Below are positions 21,359 to 30,515 of a stretch of 64,000 nt of DNA, piece by piece (within the stretch, counting starts at the first letter, position 1; the number at the start of each line of letters is the position of its first letter). The notes beneath the pieces are model-generated. The model was not told the DNA's origin. It saw only the letters and a list, made by a program, of their open reading frames with translations, and searched no databases. Source of the DNA: Microbacterium mangrovi (GTDB lineage Bacteria; Actinomycetota; Actinomycetes; Actinomycetales; Microbacteriaceae); assembly GCF_000802305.1 (NCBI RefSeq), contig NZ_JTDK01000006.1:248001-312000 (forward strand). Reading direction: 5' to 3'. A program made the translations under genes and the position numbers.

Positions 21359-23197
21359 TCAGGTGCGGTCACGTCCGGCGCCCTGCGCGGTCAGCCGCAC
21401 CGGTGCGTTGCCGGCGCCGAAGCCGTCGTAGCCGCCCAGACGCTGGACGAACTCGAAGAACACGTCGCCGACGATCCGCGTGTAGAACTGCAGATACTCG
21501 CCGGCGTCGTCGCGGTCGTACACGATCCCTAGTGCGCGCAGTTCGGCGAGGTCGTCGTCGGCGAGATCGAACCTCGCCGCGAGATCCTCGTAGTAGTTGT
21601 CGGGGATCGGCAGGACCTGCAGACCCCGGGTGCGCGCGAACCGGGCGAGCGCCCGGGCGTCTCCGCATCGGAACGCGACGTGCTGCGGGAGGCCGCGGCG
21701 ACCCTCGCCCGCGTGCGCGAGGCTCGTCGGGACGACGTTCAGCGCGATCCGCACATCGCCGTCGCGCGCGGTCATGACGCGGCTCTGCACGAGACCCTGC
21801 GGGCCCGCGACGTCGGTCGAGCTCGCGGGATCGAGGGAGAACACCGCACCGAGCAGCAGCACCGCCTCGTCGATCGACTCCCACGGCTGGGTCAGGCTGA
21901 CGTGGTCGATGGCGTGCACGCCCGACGCGCCGGATTCGGCCGCGTCGGGCAGTCCGTGCTCGAACTCAGTGGTCCAGTCCGGCTCCCCTGCCGCGGCTCC
22001 CACCCAGTAGATCTCGGTGCCGTCCGGTGCTCGCACGGCGTCCAGCGCCTGTTCGGCGGCATACGTGCGCCGGAACGCGCTCGGCGTGCCCAGCTCCCGG
22101 GCGCGCGCAGCAAGACGATCGGGGTGCGGCACGGCCACTCCGAGGGCGGCCAGGTGAGGGGCCTGACCTGCGGCATGCTGCTCGTTGAGGACCACTCGAG
22201 CCCGCCCCGCGCTCCAGAGGGTCACCGGCTTCGTCCGGTGCCGCCCGCGGGCGGTGAAGCCGAGCTGTGCGAGCAGGACCTCGACGGCCGAGGTGTCCTC
22301 CGCCTTGATCTCGACGAAGTCGAAGCCGGTCGGCGGCTCCGGCTCCGGCAGGCGGGCGAGCCGCTCGTCGGCGTCCGCCCCGAGTCGCCGGGAGACCGCA
22401 TCCTCGAGCCAGCGCAGCGAGCGGTGCGCGTGCACCGCGGTCTCGCGCACGTCGGTCTGCCGGAACGTGTCGTTGAACACCTCCAGCGACAGCGGGCCGG
22501 AGTACCCGGTGCGCACGATGTGCGCGACGAAGCCCGCGAGGTCGAAGCTGCCCTCGCCGGGAAAGAGCCGGTGGTGCCTGCTCCAGGAGAGCACGTCCAT
22601 CGTCAGGGCGGGGGCGTCCGCGAGCTGGACGAAGAAGATGCGATCGCCCGGGATCGATTCGATCGCGGCCGGGTCGTGCCCCCGGGAGAGGATGTGGAAG
22701 GAATCGAGGCAGACCCCGACGGAGGGATGGTCCGCCAGTTCGACCACCCGCCACGCACGCCGGTAGTCGTCGATGAACCGGCCCCAGGCGAGTGCCTCGA
22801 ACGCGATGCGGATGCCGTACTCGGCGGCGAGGTCGCCGAGCCGACGCAGCTGCGCGGCGCTCACGGCGTCGTCGTCGATCGTCGCGGTCGCGACATTGCT
22901 GCAGCACAGCACGAGGTCCATGCCCAGGCGCGCCATCAGCTCGAACTTGGCCCGGGCCCGGCGGAGAACCCGGGCGAACTCCGCCTCGTCGACCCCCTCG
23001 ACGTCGCGCATCGGCTGGTAGAGGTCGAGCGACAGGTGCAGGCGGGATGCCAGCGCGCGGATCTCCTCGGGGCTCTCCGGCGCGGCGATGAGATCCGGCT
23101 CGAAGATCTCCACGCCGTCGAATCCCGCCGCCGCGCACGCGTGCAGCTTGTCGACGAGCGTGCCGCTGATGCACACGGTCGCGATCGAAGTCTTCAT
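21359..23197 (-). CDS. quiC: 3-dehydroshikimate dehydratase (QuiC/QsuB type, TIM barrel + HPPD-like VOC)
   Basis: Converts 3-dehydroshikimate to protocatechuate, the committing step of shikimate/quinate catabolism. 612 residues: an N-terminal sugar-isomerase-like TIM barrel (about 1-285; FDGVEIFEPDLI, SVGVCLDSFHILSRG, LSLEVFNDTFR) and a C-terminal 4-hydroxyphenylpyruvate-dioxygenase-like VOC part (about 300-600; HAIDHVSL, QHVAFRCGD, DVFFEFVQRLGGYDGFGAGN). This fused form is the QuiC/QsuB class. The ATG at 23197 has AGG close by; a GTG two codons upstream is the alternative. A perfect TetR-type operator lies just before the start. Divergent from the tetR gene. Confidence 0.9.
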   Translation of the reverse strand: MKTSIATVCISGTLVDKLHACAAAGFDGVEIFEPDLIAAPESPEEIRALASRLHLSLDLYQPMRDVEGVDEAEFARVLRRARAKFELMARLGMDLVLCCSNVATATIDDDAVSAAQLRRLGDLAAEYGIRIAFEALAWGRFIDDYRRAWRVVELADHPSVGVCLDSFHILSRGHDPAAIESIPGDRIFFVQLADAPALTMDVLSWSRHHRLFPGEGSFDLAGFVAHIVRTGYSGPLSLEVFNDTFRQTDVRETAVHAHRSLRWLEDAVSRRLGADADERLARLPEPEPPTGFDFVEIKAEDTSAVEVLLAQLGFTARGRHRTKPVTLWSAGRARVVLNEQHAAGQAPHLAALGVAVPHPDRLAARARELGTPSAFRRTYAAEQALDAVRAPDGTEIYWVGAAAGEPDWTTEFEHGLPDAAESGASGVHAIDHVSLTQPWESIDEAVLLLGAVFSLDPASSTDVAGPQGLVQSRVMTARDGDVRIALNVVPTSLAHAGEGRRGLPQHVAFRCGDARALARFARTRGLQVLPIPDNYYEDLAARFDLADDDLAELRALGIVYDRDDAGEYLQFYTRIVGDVFFEFVQRLGGYDGFGAGNAPVRLTAQGAGRDRT

Positions 23198-23203
23198 GGG
23201 CAC

Positions 23204-23227
23204 CTAATGTACCAGGCAGTACATTAG
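23204..23227. promoter_or_regulatory. TetR operator O1 between quiC and tetR
   Basis: Perfect inverted repeat CTAATGTAC-CAGGCA-GTACATTAG (9-base arms, 6-base spacer), 7 bases before the quiC ATG and about 30 bases before the tetR -10. It covers the TAATGT/TACATT candidates for the quiC -10, so bound repressor would block quiC and possibly tetR. Confidence 0.8.
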
Positions 23228-23255
23228 GCGGGAAGGGCGGCCGGCGGCCATTCGA

Positions 23256-23261
23256 TACGCT
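23256..23261 (+). promoter_or_regulatory. Leaderless -10 box of the tetR regulator gene
   Basis: TACGCT ends 6 bases before the ATG at 23268, predicting a transcript that begins at or next to the start codon. No Shine-Dalgarno sequence is visible. Confidence 0.5.
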
Positions 23262-23267
23262 GACGAA

Positions 23268-23894
23268 ATGGCACCAGCGCAACGCGACGCCGAACGCACC
23301 CGGGCAGAACTGCTCGCCGTGGCGACCGAGGTCTTCGCCGAATCCGGCTACTCCGGCGCGCGCGTGGACGAGATCGCCGAGCGCACCCGCACGACCAAGC
23401 GGATGATCTATTACTACTTCGGCGGCAAGGAGCAGCTGTACCTCGCCGTGCTCGAGCAGGCGTACCTCGGCATCCGCGAGGCCGAACGAGCCATCGACGT
23501 CGATCACACCGACCCCGTCGCCGCCCTGCGGCAGCTGGCCGAGCTGACCTTCGACCACCACGTCACGCACGACGCCTTCATCCGGCTGGTCGCGATCGAG
23601 AACATCCACCGCGGCGAGTTCATCCGGCGGCTCGACTCGCTGCGGACGGTCGCCCAGCCCGCGGTCACCCAACTCGACGGCATCCTCACCCGCGGCCGTG
23701 CCGCCGGGTCCTTCCGCAGCGACGTGGACGCCCTCGACGTCCATCTGCTCATCAGCTCGTACTGCGTCTTCCAGGTGGCGAACCGGTACACGTTCGGCTA
23801 CCTCTTCGACGTCGACCTGGATTCCCCGGATCGACGCGCGCACCTGCGCGCCATGATCGGCGACGTGGTCGTCGCCTGGCTCACCGCGCGCTGA
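23268..23894 (+). CDS. TetR-family regulator of the shikimate/quinate catabolic module
   Basis: 208-residue TetR/AcrR protein. The N-terminal helix-turn-helix is clear (residues about 10-58: VATEVFAESGYSGARVDEIAERT, then TTKRMIYYYFGGKEQLY), and the C-terminal ligand-binding part resembles TetR_C domains. It lies between quiC and qsuD, each preceded by a related operator, so it very likely represses both and responds to a pathway intermediate (inference). Known regulators of this pathway in Corynebacterium and Listeria are LysR-type, so the TetR type is unusual. Confidence 0.9.
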   Translation: MAPAQRDAERTRAELLAVATEVFAESGYSGARVDEIAERTRTTKRMIYYYFGGKEQLYLAVLEQAYLGIREAERAIDVDHTDPVAALRQLAELTFDHHVTHDAFIRLVAIENIHRGEFIRRLDSLRTVAQPAVTQLDGILTRGRAAGSFRSDVDALDVHLLISSYCVFQVANRYTFGYLFDVDLDSPDRRAHLRAMIGDVVVAWLTAR

Positions 23895-23923
23895 CGCGCA
23901 CTGCGCATTCTCCTCCCCCGGCC

Positions 23924-23952
23924 TTGACAGGCTCGGTTGCGCGTGATTCACT
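23924..23952 (+). promoter_or_regulatory. Promoter of the qsuD-transporter operon
   Basis: Consensus -35 TTGACA (23924-23929), 17-base spacer, -10 TTCACT (23947-23952). It is the best canonical promoter in the window and ends two bases before operator O2. Confidence 0.75.
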
Positions 23953-23953
23953 C

Positions 23954-23977
23954 CGTACGTACTGGTTAGTACATTAA
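23954..23977. promoter_or_regulatory. TetR operator O2 upstream of qsuD
   Basis: CGTACGTAC-TGGTTA-GTACATTAA: the right half matches operator O1 at 8 of 9 bases and the spacer is again 6, while the left half is weaker. It covers the expected transcription start of the TTGACA promoter. Confidence 0.7.
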
Positions 23978-23998
23978 GAGTGAACGAGGGAGTTCTTC

Positions 23999-24874
23999 GT
24001 GACGGAACCGCACCGGTATCTCGTGGGCCTCGTCGGCACCGGCGTGACCCCGTCGCTGACGCCGCCGATGCACATGGCCGAGGCCCGCGCCCTCGGGCTC
24101 GACTACCTCTACCGCCCGATCGACCTGTCGGTCCTCGGCCTCGTCCCCGACCAGCTGCCGGACATCCTCACGTGGGCTCGACGGCTCGGCTTCGACGCGC
24201 TCAACATCACGCATCCGTGCAAGCGACTCGTCATCGAGTATCTCGACCGCATCGATCCGGTGGCGGCGCAGCTGGGCGCGGTGAACACGGTGCTGTTCAC
24301 CGATGACGGCCTCGTCGGTCACAACACCGACACGACGGGGTTCGAGACAGCGCTTCGCACCGGGCTTCCCGGGGCCGCGCTCGACGACGTCGTGCTGATC
24401 GGCGCGGGCGGAGCAGGATCCGCCGTCGCGGATGCGCTCCTGCGGGCCGGCGTCCGACACCTCACCGTGGTCGACGTCGACGTGCAGCGCGCCGCCGAGG
24501 CGGCCGCCGACCTGACCGCCCGCCACGGCGCCGACGTCTCCGCGTCCGATCCGGGGGCCCTCCCCGGCCTCCTCCCCCATGCAGACGGCGTCGTCCACTG
24601 CACCCCCACCGGGATGCACGACCACCCCGGAATCCCGTTCCCGCCGGCGCTGCTGCGCAGCGATCTCTGGGTCGCCGACATCGTGTACCGGCCTCTCGAG
24701 ACCGCGCTGCTGAAGGCCGCGCGCGCAGCGGGATGCCGCACGCTCGACGGCGGCCGCATGGCCGTCTTCCAGGCCGCCGACGCGTTCGAGCTGATCACGG
24801 GCATCCGCCCTGACGCCGATCGCATGATCGGCCACTTCCACCGTCTCGTCGCCGCCGACGAGCTCGTCCGATAG
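23999..24874 (+). CDS. qsuD: Quinate/shikimate dehydrogenase (QsuD type, NAD-dependent)
   Basis: Oxidises shikimate to 3-dehydroshikimate and probably quinate to 3-dehydroquinate. 291 residues of the AroE fold: substrate loop S19-L-T21 (SxT instead of the SxS of biosynthetic AroE), THPCKR with K75, N96 and D111, then the Rossmann loop GAGGAGSA (135-142). The second strand ends VVDVD, with aspartates that favour NAD over NADP. These features match the Corynebacterium QsuD group and differ from the aroE at 29.7-30.5 kb. GTG start with GAGGGAG upstream. Cotranscribed with the transporter gene 12 bases downstream. Confidence 0.9.
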   Translation: MTEPHRYLVGLVGTGVTPSLTPPMHMAEARALGLDYLYRPIDLSVLGLVPDQLPDILTWARRLGFDALNITHPCKRLVIEYLDRIDPVAAQLGAVNTVLFTDDGLVGHNTDTTGFETALRTGLPGAALDDVVLIGAGGAGSAVADALLRAGVRHLTVVDVDVQRAAEAAADLTARHGADVSASDPGALPGLLPHADGVVHCTPTGMHDHPGIPFPPALLRSDLWVADIVYRPLETALLKAARAAGCRTLDGGRMAVFQAADAFELITGIRPDADRMIGHFHRLVAADELVR

Positions 24875-24886
24875 GAGAATCTCCCC

Positions 24887-26215
24887 ATGTCCACCACCGC
24901 AGCGCCGCGGAAGACGCCCGTCCGGGCGGCTGTCGCGAGCTTTCTCGGCAGCGCCGTCGAGTACTACGACTTCTTCCTCTTCGGGTCGGCGGCCGCCCTC
25001 ATCTTCCCGAAGATCTTCTTCCCGTCCGACGACCAGGCCGCCCTGGTCATGTCGTTCGCGACCTTCGGGTTCGCCTACATCGCCCGTCCCGTCGGAGCCG
25101 TCTTCATCGGTCACTTCGGCGACCGCATCGGCCGCCGGCGGGTGCTGCTTTTCACCCTGCTGCTGATGGGTCTTTCCACGTTCGCGATCGGCTGCCTGCC
25201 GACCTTCGAGCAGATCGGCTGGGCGGCGCCTGCGCTCCTGGTGGTCTGCCGGCTGCTGCAGGGGCTCTCGGCGTCCGGCGAGCAGGCCGGGGCGTCCTCC
25301 CTCACGCTCGAGCACGCTCCGGATGACCGGCGGGCGTTCTTCACGTCGTGGACGCTGACCGGCACCCAGGGCGGGCAGATCCTCGCCGCCCTCATCCTCA
25401 TCCCCATCGTCGCGATGCCCGACTCCATCAAGCTGACGTGGGGCTGGCGCATCCCGTTCTGGCTCAGCGCCGTCGTCGTCATCGTCGCGTACGTGATCCG
25501 GCGCGGGCTTCACGAGACGCCCGAGTTCGAAGAGACGAAGGCCGAGGGCCGGATCTCCCGGATCCCGCTCATCGCCCTGCTTCGCGACCACTGGCGCGAC
25601 GTGCTGCGCGTCATCTGCTGTGCGTTCATCGCCGCCGTCTCCACGGTCTTCGGAAACCTCGCGATCGCCTACGGCGTCGAGGTCGGTCTCAACGCAGCGA
25701 TCACGCTGTGGCTCGTGGTCGTCGCGAACCTGGTCGCCATCGCGACGCAGCCGCTGTTCGGCACCCTCGCAGACCGGATCGGCCGCAAGCCCGTCTTCAT
25801 CTACGGCGCGCTCGCGTCGGCGGTGCTCATGCCGTTCTACATGCTCTCGATGGGCCCGGGCCGCGAGGTGCTCACGTTCGCCCTCGCCGTCCTGACGTTC
25901 TCGTGCGGGTATGCGGCCGCGAATGCGGTCTGGCCCTCGTTCTACGCCGAGATGTTCAGCACGCGGGTCCGCTTCTCCGGTGTGGCGATCGGCACCCAGC
26001 TGGGCTTCCTGATGGCCGGTTTCGCCCCGTCCATCGTGACGGCGCTCGGCGGCGTCCAGCAGGGCGGATGGGTCGTGATCAGCGTCTTCACGGCCGTGAT
26101 CTGCGTGATCGCGACAGTCAGCGCGCTCACCGCGCGGGAGACGAAGGACATCCCGACCGCGCAGCTGGGCACCTTCGGCGAGAACGTCACTCGGGCCAAT
26201 CCCGTCGCCGCCTGA
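24887..26215 (+). CDS. MHS-family shikimate/quinate-type transporter
   Basis: 442-residue major facilitator with 12 predicted membrane helices. It belongs to the metabolite:H+ symporter (MHS) group, which includes ShiA, KgtP and ProP: SAVEYYDFFLFGSAAALIFPKIFFP at the N-terminus (residues 22-46) and the loop signature GDRIGRRRVLLFTLLLMG. By position behind qsuD it probably imports shikimate or quinate; other small carboxylates cannot be excluded from sequence. AGGAG ribosome-binding site. A strong terminator follows. Confidence 0.86.
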   Translation: MSTTAAPRKTPVRAAVASFLGSAVEYYDFFLFGSAAALIFPKIFFPSDDQAALVMSFATFGFAYIARPVGAVFIGHFGDRIGRRRVLLFTLLLMGLSTFAIGCLPTFEQIGWAAPALLVVCRLLQGLSASGEQAGASSLTLEHAPDDRRAFFTSWTLTGTQGGQILAALILIPIVAMPDSIKLTWGWRIPFWLSAVVVIVAYVIRRGLHETPEFEETKAEGRISRIPLIALLRDHWRDVLRVICCAFIAAVSTVFGNLAIAYGVEVGLNAAITLWLVVVANLVAIATQPLFGTLADRIGRKPVFIYGALASAVLMPFYMLSMGPGREVLTFALAVLTFSCGYAAANAVWPSFYAEMFSTRVRFSGVAIGTQLGFLMAGFAPSIVTALGGVQQGGWVVISVFTAVICVIATVSALTARETKDIPTAQLGTFGENVTRANPVAA

Positions 26216-26222
26216 GCGACAC

Positions 26223-26263
26223 CGACCGCGGCCGCGTCCGACAGGGCGCGGCCGCGGTCGTTT
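26223..26263 (+). terminator. Terminator after the shikimate transporter gene
   Basis: Hairpin with a perfect 14-base stem (26223-26236 with 26247-26260) and a 10-base loop, followed by TTT. It lies between convergent units and may act on the GNAT gene transcript too. Confidence 0.8.
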
Positions 26264-26285
26264 CCGGCCACGTCGGCGCTCGTCG

Positions 26286-26828
26286 TCAGGAGACCGCGCG
26301 CGCCATCCGCAGTTCGTCGCCGATCGGACCGGCCGAGACCTCGCCCGTGGACCGGAATCCGACGCGACGGTAGGCACCCTGTGCTCGGAGGTTGTCGACG
26401 TGCACGTCCAGCGACAGCGTCGGGACGTGCGCGCCGCGCGCCCACTCCAGGACCGCGGCGAAGAGCCGGTCGATCGTGCCGTCGCCCCGGCTGTCGGGCC
26501 GGACGTAGACGCCGACGGCATCCGCCCGCCGCGCCTCGACCGGACGACCGAGATGGTCCGGGGCTCCCGCCGGGCGCACGATGACCGTCACGGAGCCGAC
26601 CCACTCGCCGCCGCGCTCGGCGACGAACTGCGCGACCGTGCGCTCCGTCGCCGCCGCCGTGGTCCGGCCGATCCAGAACGACGCCGGCTGCACGGCCGCG
26701 TGCGCGGAGGTGTCCAGGAACGCGATCGGCGCCGCGGGATCGCGCAGCGCCTCCAGCCGGAGATCGCGAACCCGCTCCCACTCGTCGGCGCGCACGCGGC
26801 GCACCGTGGTCGGCTGGGGAGCGGTCAC
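26286..26828 (-). CDS. GNAT-family N-acetyltransferase
   Basis: 180 residues with the GNAT fold: VGVYVRPDSRGDGTIDRLFAAVLEWA (the acetyl-CoA pyrophosphate-binding region, about 100-125) and a C-terminal DNLRAQGAYRRVGFRSTGE block typical of Rim-like enzymes. Substrate unknown. The GTG start overlaps the aroB stop (GTGA), so it is the last gene of the aro operon; no role in aromatic synthesis can be inferred. Confidence 0.87.
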   Translation of the reverse strand: MTAPQPTTVRRVRADEWERVRDLRLEALRDPAAPIAFLDTSAHAAVQPASFWIGRTTAAATERTVAQFVAERGGEWVGSVTVIVRPAGAPDHLGRPVEARRADAVGVYVRPDSRGDGTIDRLFAAVLEWARGAHVPTLSLDVHVDNLRAQGAYRRVGFRSTGEVSAGPIGDELRMARAVS

Positions 26829-27904
26829 TCCCCCACTTCCTGGTAGGCGGCGAACAGCAGCGACTCGTCCGGCGCCTGCATGACGCTCGGGCGGGCGAGG
26901 TCGTCGAGCACGATGAAGCGCAGCATCCCGCCGCGGGCCTTCTTGTCGCGCTGCATCGTCGCGAGCAGGGTGGGCCAGGCGCCCGCGCGGTACGACGTCG
27001 GAAGACCCAGCGTCGTGAGGATCTCGCGATGGCGGGCGGCGACGGCGTCCGGCAGCCGGCCGGCCAGGCGCGACAGCTCGGCGGCGAAGACCATGCCCAC
27101 CGAGACGGCTGCGCCGTGACGCCAGCGATAGCGCTCGGCGTGTTCGATCGCGTGGCCGAGGGTGTGCCCGTAGTTGAGGATCTCGCGCAGCCCGCCCTCG
27201 CGGAAGTCCTCGCCGACGACCTTCGCCTTCATGTCGACGGCCAGCTCGACGCAGCGCCGGAACGCGTCCGAGGCCGGGTCGACGACCGCTTCCGGGTCGG
27301 CTTCGATGAGGTCGAGGATCTCGGGGCTCCAGATGAAGCCGGCCTTGACGACCTCGGCGAAGCCGGCGGTGGCCTCGTTGTGCGACAGGGATTCGAGTTC
27401 GCGCAGGTCGCACACGACGTGCTGCGGTGCCCAGAAGGCGCCCACGAGGTTCTTGCCCTCGGCGGTGTTGACGCCGGTCTTCCCCCCGATCGCGGCGTCG
27501 ACCATGCCCGCCACCGTCGTCGGCACCTGGACGACCGCGACGCCGCGCAGCCAGGTGGCGGCGACGAAACCGGCGAGGTCGGTCACCGCTCCCCCGCCGT
27601 AGCCGACGACGGCGTCCGTGCGGGTGAAGTCCGCCTGCCCCATCACCTGCCAGCAGAACGCGGCGACCTCGATCCGCTTGCCCTGCTCGGCGTCGGGGAT
27701 CTCCGCCAGGAGCACCTGCCGCGAGCCGTCTGCGGCCAGGCGATCGCGCAGCTGCTCGGCGCGTGCCGCGAGGGTGGGCGGGTGGACGACGAGCACCTTG
27801 CGGGCCGCCGGCGGCAGTGCGGCGCCGACCCGGTCGAGGATGTCGCGTCCGATCGTGATGTCGTATCCGGGGGTCCCCGCCACGCTGATGGTCGTCTCGC
27901 TCAT
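26825..27904 (-). CDS. aroB: 3-dehydroquinate synthase
   Basis: NAD- and metal-dependent cyclisation of DAHP to 3-dehydroquinate, second step of the shikimate pathway. 359 residues with GYGGGAVTDLAGFVAATWLRG and DAAIGGKTGVNT, plus metal-ligand histidines in NYGHTLGHAIE. The ATG at 27904 overlaps the aroK stop. Confidence 0.97.
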   Translation of the reverse strand: MSETTISVAGTPGYDITIGRDILDRVGAALPPAARKVLVVHPPTLAARAEQLRDRLAADGSRQVLLAEIPDAEQGKRIEVAAFCWQVMGQADFTRTDAVVGYGGGAVTDLAGFVAATWLRGVAVVQVPTTVAGMVDAAIGGKTGVNTAEGKNLVGAFWAPQHVVCDLRELESLSHNEATAGFAEVVKAGFIWSPEILDLIEADPEAVVDPASDAFRRCVELAVDMKAKVVGEDFREGGLREILNYGHTLGHAIEHAERYRWRHGAAVSVGMVFAAELSRLAGRLPDAVAARHREILTTLGLPTSYRAGAWPTLLATMQRDKKARGGMLRFIVLDDLARPSVMQAPDESLLFAAYQEVGE

Positions 27905-28455
27905 CCCTGCTCCTTCGCGATCTTGCCGCTGTTGCTGTTCTCGGATCGCCGCGCCCACGCGACGATCGCGGTCACCACGTCGGCGAGCGGTCCTGACGAC
28001 GTGTCGAAGGTGACGTCGGCGACCTCCTCGTAGACCGCCTTTCGCTCGGCGAAGATGCGCTGCCAGCGCTCCACCGGGTCCTCGTCGCCGTTCAGGAGCG
28101 GCCGCTCGGCGCCGGCGATGCGGGATGCCACCACACGCGGCGACACGGTCAGGAGCACGACTCGATGATCGGCCAGAGCGGCGCGGGTGCCGGCATCCAG
28201 CACGGCTCCCCCGCCGAGGGCGACCACGCCGCCCCGCGCGAGGCTCTCCACGACGGCGGCGCGCTCGAGGGCGCGGAACCCGGGTTCGCCGAGGCGCGTG
28301 AACAGCTCCGGGATCGGTCCGTGATCGCGCACGACGACCTTGTCGGTGTCGGTGAACGTGAGCCCCATCGTGCGCGCCACGCGGCGGCCGATGCTGGTCT
28401 TGCCGGCGCCCATCGGGCCGACGAGCACCAGGGCGCGCGGGTCAGGCGTCGTCAT
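27901..28455 (-). CDS. aroK: Shikimate kinase
   Basis: Phosphorylates shikimate with ATP. 184 residues with Walker [12 protein letters not shown] near the N-terminus, shikimate-binding DTD and RALE residues, and the GGGAV loop. The ATG at 28455 overlaps aroC by 14 bases. Longer frames upstream are shadows of aroC. Confidence 0.96.
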   Translation of the reverse strand: MTTPDPRALVLVGPMGAGKTSIGRRVARTMGLTFTDTDKVVVRDHGPIPELFTRLGEPGFRALERAAVVESLARGGVVALGGGAVLDAGTRAALADHRVVLLTVSPRVVASRIAGAERPLLNGDEDPVERWQRIFAERKAVYEEVADVTFDTSSGPLADVVTAIVAWARRSENSNSGKIAKEQG

Positions 28456-29668
28456 GCTGCAGGAGGGCCGCATCCGAGGCGTCGGCCGTGCGCAGTCCCT
28501 CCGGAATCGCCTCCAGGTACGCCTGCAGGTTGCGCCGGGTCTCGCCCACGCTGTCGCCGCCGAACTTCTCCAGCACTGCCTCGGCCAGGATGATCGCGAC
28601 CATCGCCTCGGCGACGACACCGGCGGCCGGGACGGCGCAGACGTCGGAGCGCTGATGGTGCGCGGATGCCGTCTCGCCGGTGGCGATGTCGACCGTGCGC
28701 AGCGCGTGCGGCACGGTGGCGATCGGCTTCATCGCGGCGCGCACCCGCAGCAGGGTGCCGGTGGACATGCCACCCTCGATCCCGCCCGCACGGTCGGACG
28801 ACCGGGTGATGCCGTCGTCGGTGACGAAGAGCTCGTCGTGGGCGCGCGACCCGCGGCGACGCGCGGTCTCGAAGCCGTCGCCGATCTCGACGCCCTTGAT
28901 CGCCTGGATGCTCATCAGCGCCTGCGCGATCCTGCCGTCGAGCTTGCGGTCCCACTGCACGTGCGATCCGAGCCCGGGCGGCAGGCCCCACGCCAGCACC
29001 TCGACGACGCCGCCGACGGTGTCGCCCTCCTTGCGGGTGTCGTCGATCTCGGCGACCATCAGGCCGCTGGTCGCCTTGTCGAAGCAGCGCACCGGGTCGG
29101 CATCCAGGGCGTCCACGTCGTCCGGCCCGGGGATCGCCGCGTCCGCCGGCACCGCGACCGGACCGATCGCGGTGGTGTGGCTGACGAGCCGGATGCCGAG
29201 TTCGCCGAGGAAGGACCGGGCGATCGCACCCAGCGCGACGCGCGCGGCGGTCTCGCGGGCGCTGGCCCGTTCGAGAATCGGGCGGGCCTCGTCGAAGTCG
29301 TACTTCTGCATGCCGACGAGGTCGGCGTGCCCGGGGCGGGGACGCGTCAGCGCCGCGCCGCGGCCGCGCGACCGCTCGGTGAGCTCGACCGGCTCGGGGC
29401 TCATCACCTCGACCCACTTGGGCCACTCGGTGTTGCCGATGCGCAGCGCGATGGGGCTGCCGAGGCTCAGGCCGTGGCGCACGCCCGTCGAGAGCGTCAG
29501 TTCGTCCTCTTCGAACTTCATGCGCGAGCCGCGCCCGTAACCGAGCTTGCGGCGAGCGAGATCGGCCTGGATCGCGGCGCGGGAGATGGGCACGCCGGCG
29601 GGCAGGCCTTCCATGACGGCGACGAGTTCGGGGCCGTGCGATTCGCCGGCCGTGAGCACGCGGAGCAT
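28442..29668 (-). CDS. aroC: Chorismate synthase
   Basis: FMN-dependent final step of the shikimate pathway (EPSP to chorismate). 408 residues beginning [13 protein letters not shown], with the signatures [23 protein letters not shown] and [17 protein letters not shown]. Starts 4 bases after the aroE stop, so translation is coupled. Confidence 0.98.
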   Translation of the reverse strand: MLRVLTAGESHGPELVAVMEGLPAGVPISRAAIQADLARRKLGYGRGSRMKFEEDELTLSTGVRHGLSLGSPIALRIGNTEWPKWVEVMSPEPVELTERSRGRGAALTRPRPGHADLVGMQKYDFDEARPILERASARETAARVALGAIARSFLGELGIRLVSHTTAIGPVAVPADAAIPGPDDVDALDADPVRCFDKATSGLMVAEIDDTRKEGDTVGGVVEVLAWGLPPGLGSHVQWDRKLDGRIAQALMSIQAIKGVEIGDGFETARRRGSRAHDELFVTDDGITRSSDRAGGIEGGMSTGTLLRVRAAMKPIATVPHALRTVDIATGETASAHHQRSDVCAVPAAGVVAEAMVAIILAEAVLEKFGGDSVGETRRNLQAYLEAIPEGLRTADASDAALLQHDDA

Positions 29669-29672
29669 TCGT

Positions 29673-30515
29673 CTAGTCTCCCATGCGCGCGGCGTCGGCC
29701 GCGTCGCGCATGGCCTGCAGAACGTCATCTTCGCCGGGCAGTGCCGTTTCGGCGTCCCCCTGGACGAAGATCCGCACCTGGAGGAGGGCCTGCTGCAGGA
29801 GCATCCCGGATCCGGCGACGGCCCGACCCCCGGCGCGCTCCCAGGCCTCGGCGAGTGCGGTGGGCCAGTGTCCGTAGACGACGTCGTAGAGGAGTCCTCC
29901 GGATGCCGCCAGCGCGTCGGCGTCCTGCGGCGCGATCGCCGCGCCGCCCGGGAGCGTCGAGACGGTCAGCTCGAGCTCGCCCGCCGAGGGGGTTCCGAGA
30001 GGCTCCACGCGCACGCGCATGCCGAGCCGTTCTCCGAGCCCGACGAGCGGCTCGGCCGCCTCCGGGCGGCGCGCGCTGACGAGGACGCCCTCGGCTCCGA
30101 GCTCGCCGAGCGCCACGAGGGCCGACGTCGCCGTCGCGCCGGCGCCGACGATCCGCGCTTCGGAGACCGCCGAGACGCCCTGCTCGCCGAGGTCGCGGAC
30201 GATGCCCCCGACATCGGTGTTGAAGCCGTGCGGGCCGTCCGCGCTCAGCAGGAGGGTGTTCACGGCGCCGGTCAGCGCCGCACGGCGGTCGCGCGTCCGG
30301 GCCGCCGCGTGCGCGACGCCTTTGAGCGGCATGGTCAGCGACAGGCCGCGATAGCTTTCGTCCAGGCCGGCGAGGGCTGTCACGAAGGATGCCTCATCCA
30401 CCTGCCGCCGGTCATACGTCCAGTCCAGGCCCAGGGCCGCATAGGCTGCCGCGTGAAGCTGAGGGGAACGACTGTGCGCGATCGGGTCCCCCCACACCTG
30501 CAGGTGTGCGGGCAT
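29673..30515 (-). CDS. aroE: Shikimate dehydrogenase (biosynthetic)
   Basis: Reduces 3-dehydroshikimate to shikimate. 280 residues; the substrate loop HSRSP (S15, S17) and K65 in MPLKG are those of biosynthetic AroE. The cofactor loop GAGATATSA is followed by a strand ending SARRPEA, whose arginines suit NADPH. Clearly distinct from the catabolic paralogue at 24.0-24.9 kb. Overlaps mltG by one base (TGATG). Confidence 0.93.
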   Translation of the reverse strand: MPAHLQVWGDPIAHSRSPQLHAAAYAALGLDWTYDRRQVDEASFVTALAGLDESYRGLSLTMPLKGVAHAAARTRDRRAALTGAVNTLLLSADGPHGFNTDVGGIVRDLGEQGVSAVSEARIVGAGATATSALVALGELGAEGVLVSARRPEAAEPLVGLGERLGMRVRVEPLGTPSAGELELTVSTLPGGAAIAPQDADALAASGGLLYDVVYGHWPTALAEAWERAGGRAVAGSGMLLQQALLQVRIFVQGDAETALPGEDDVLQAMRDAADAARMGD

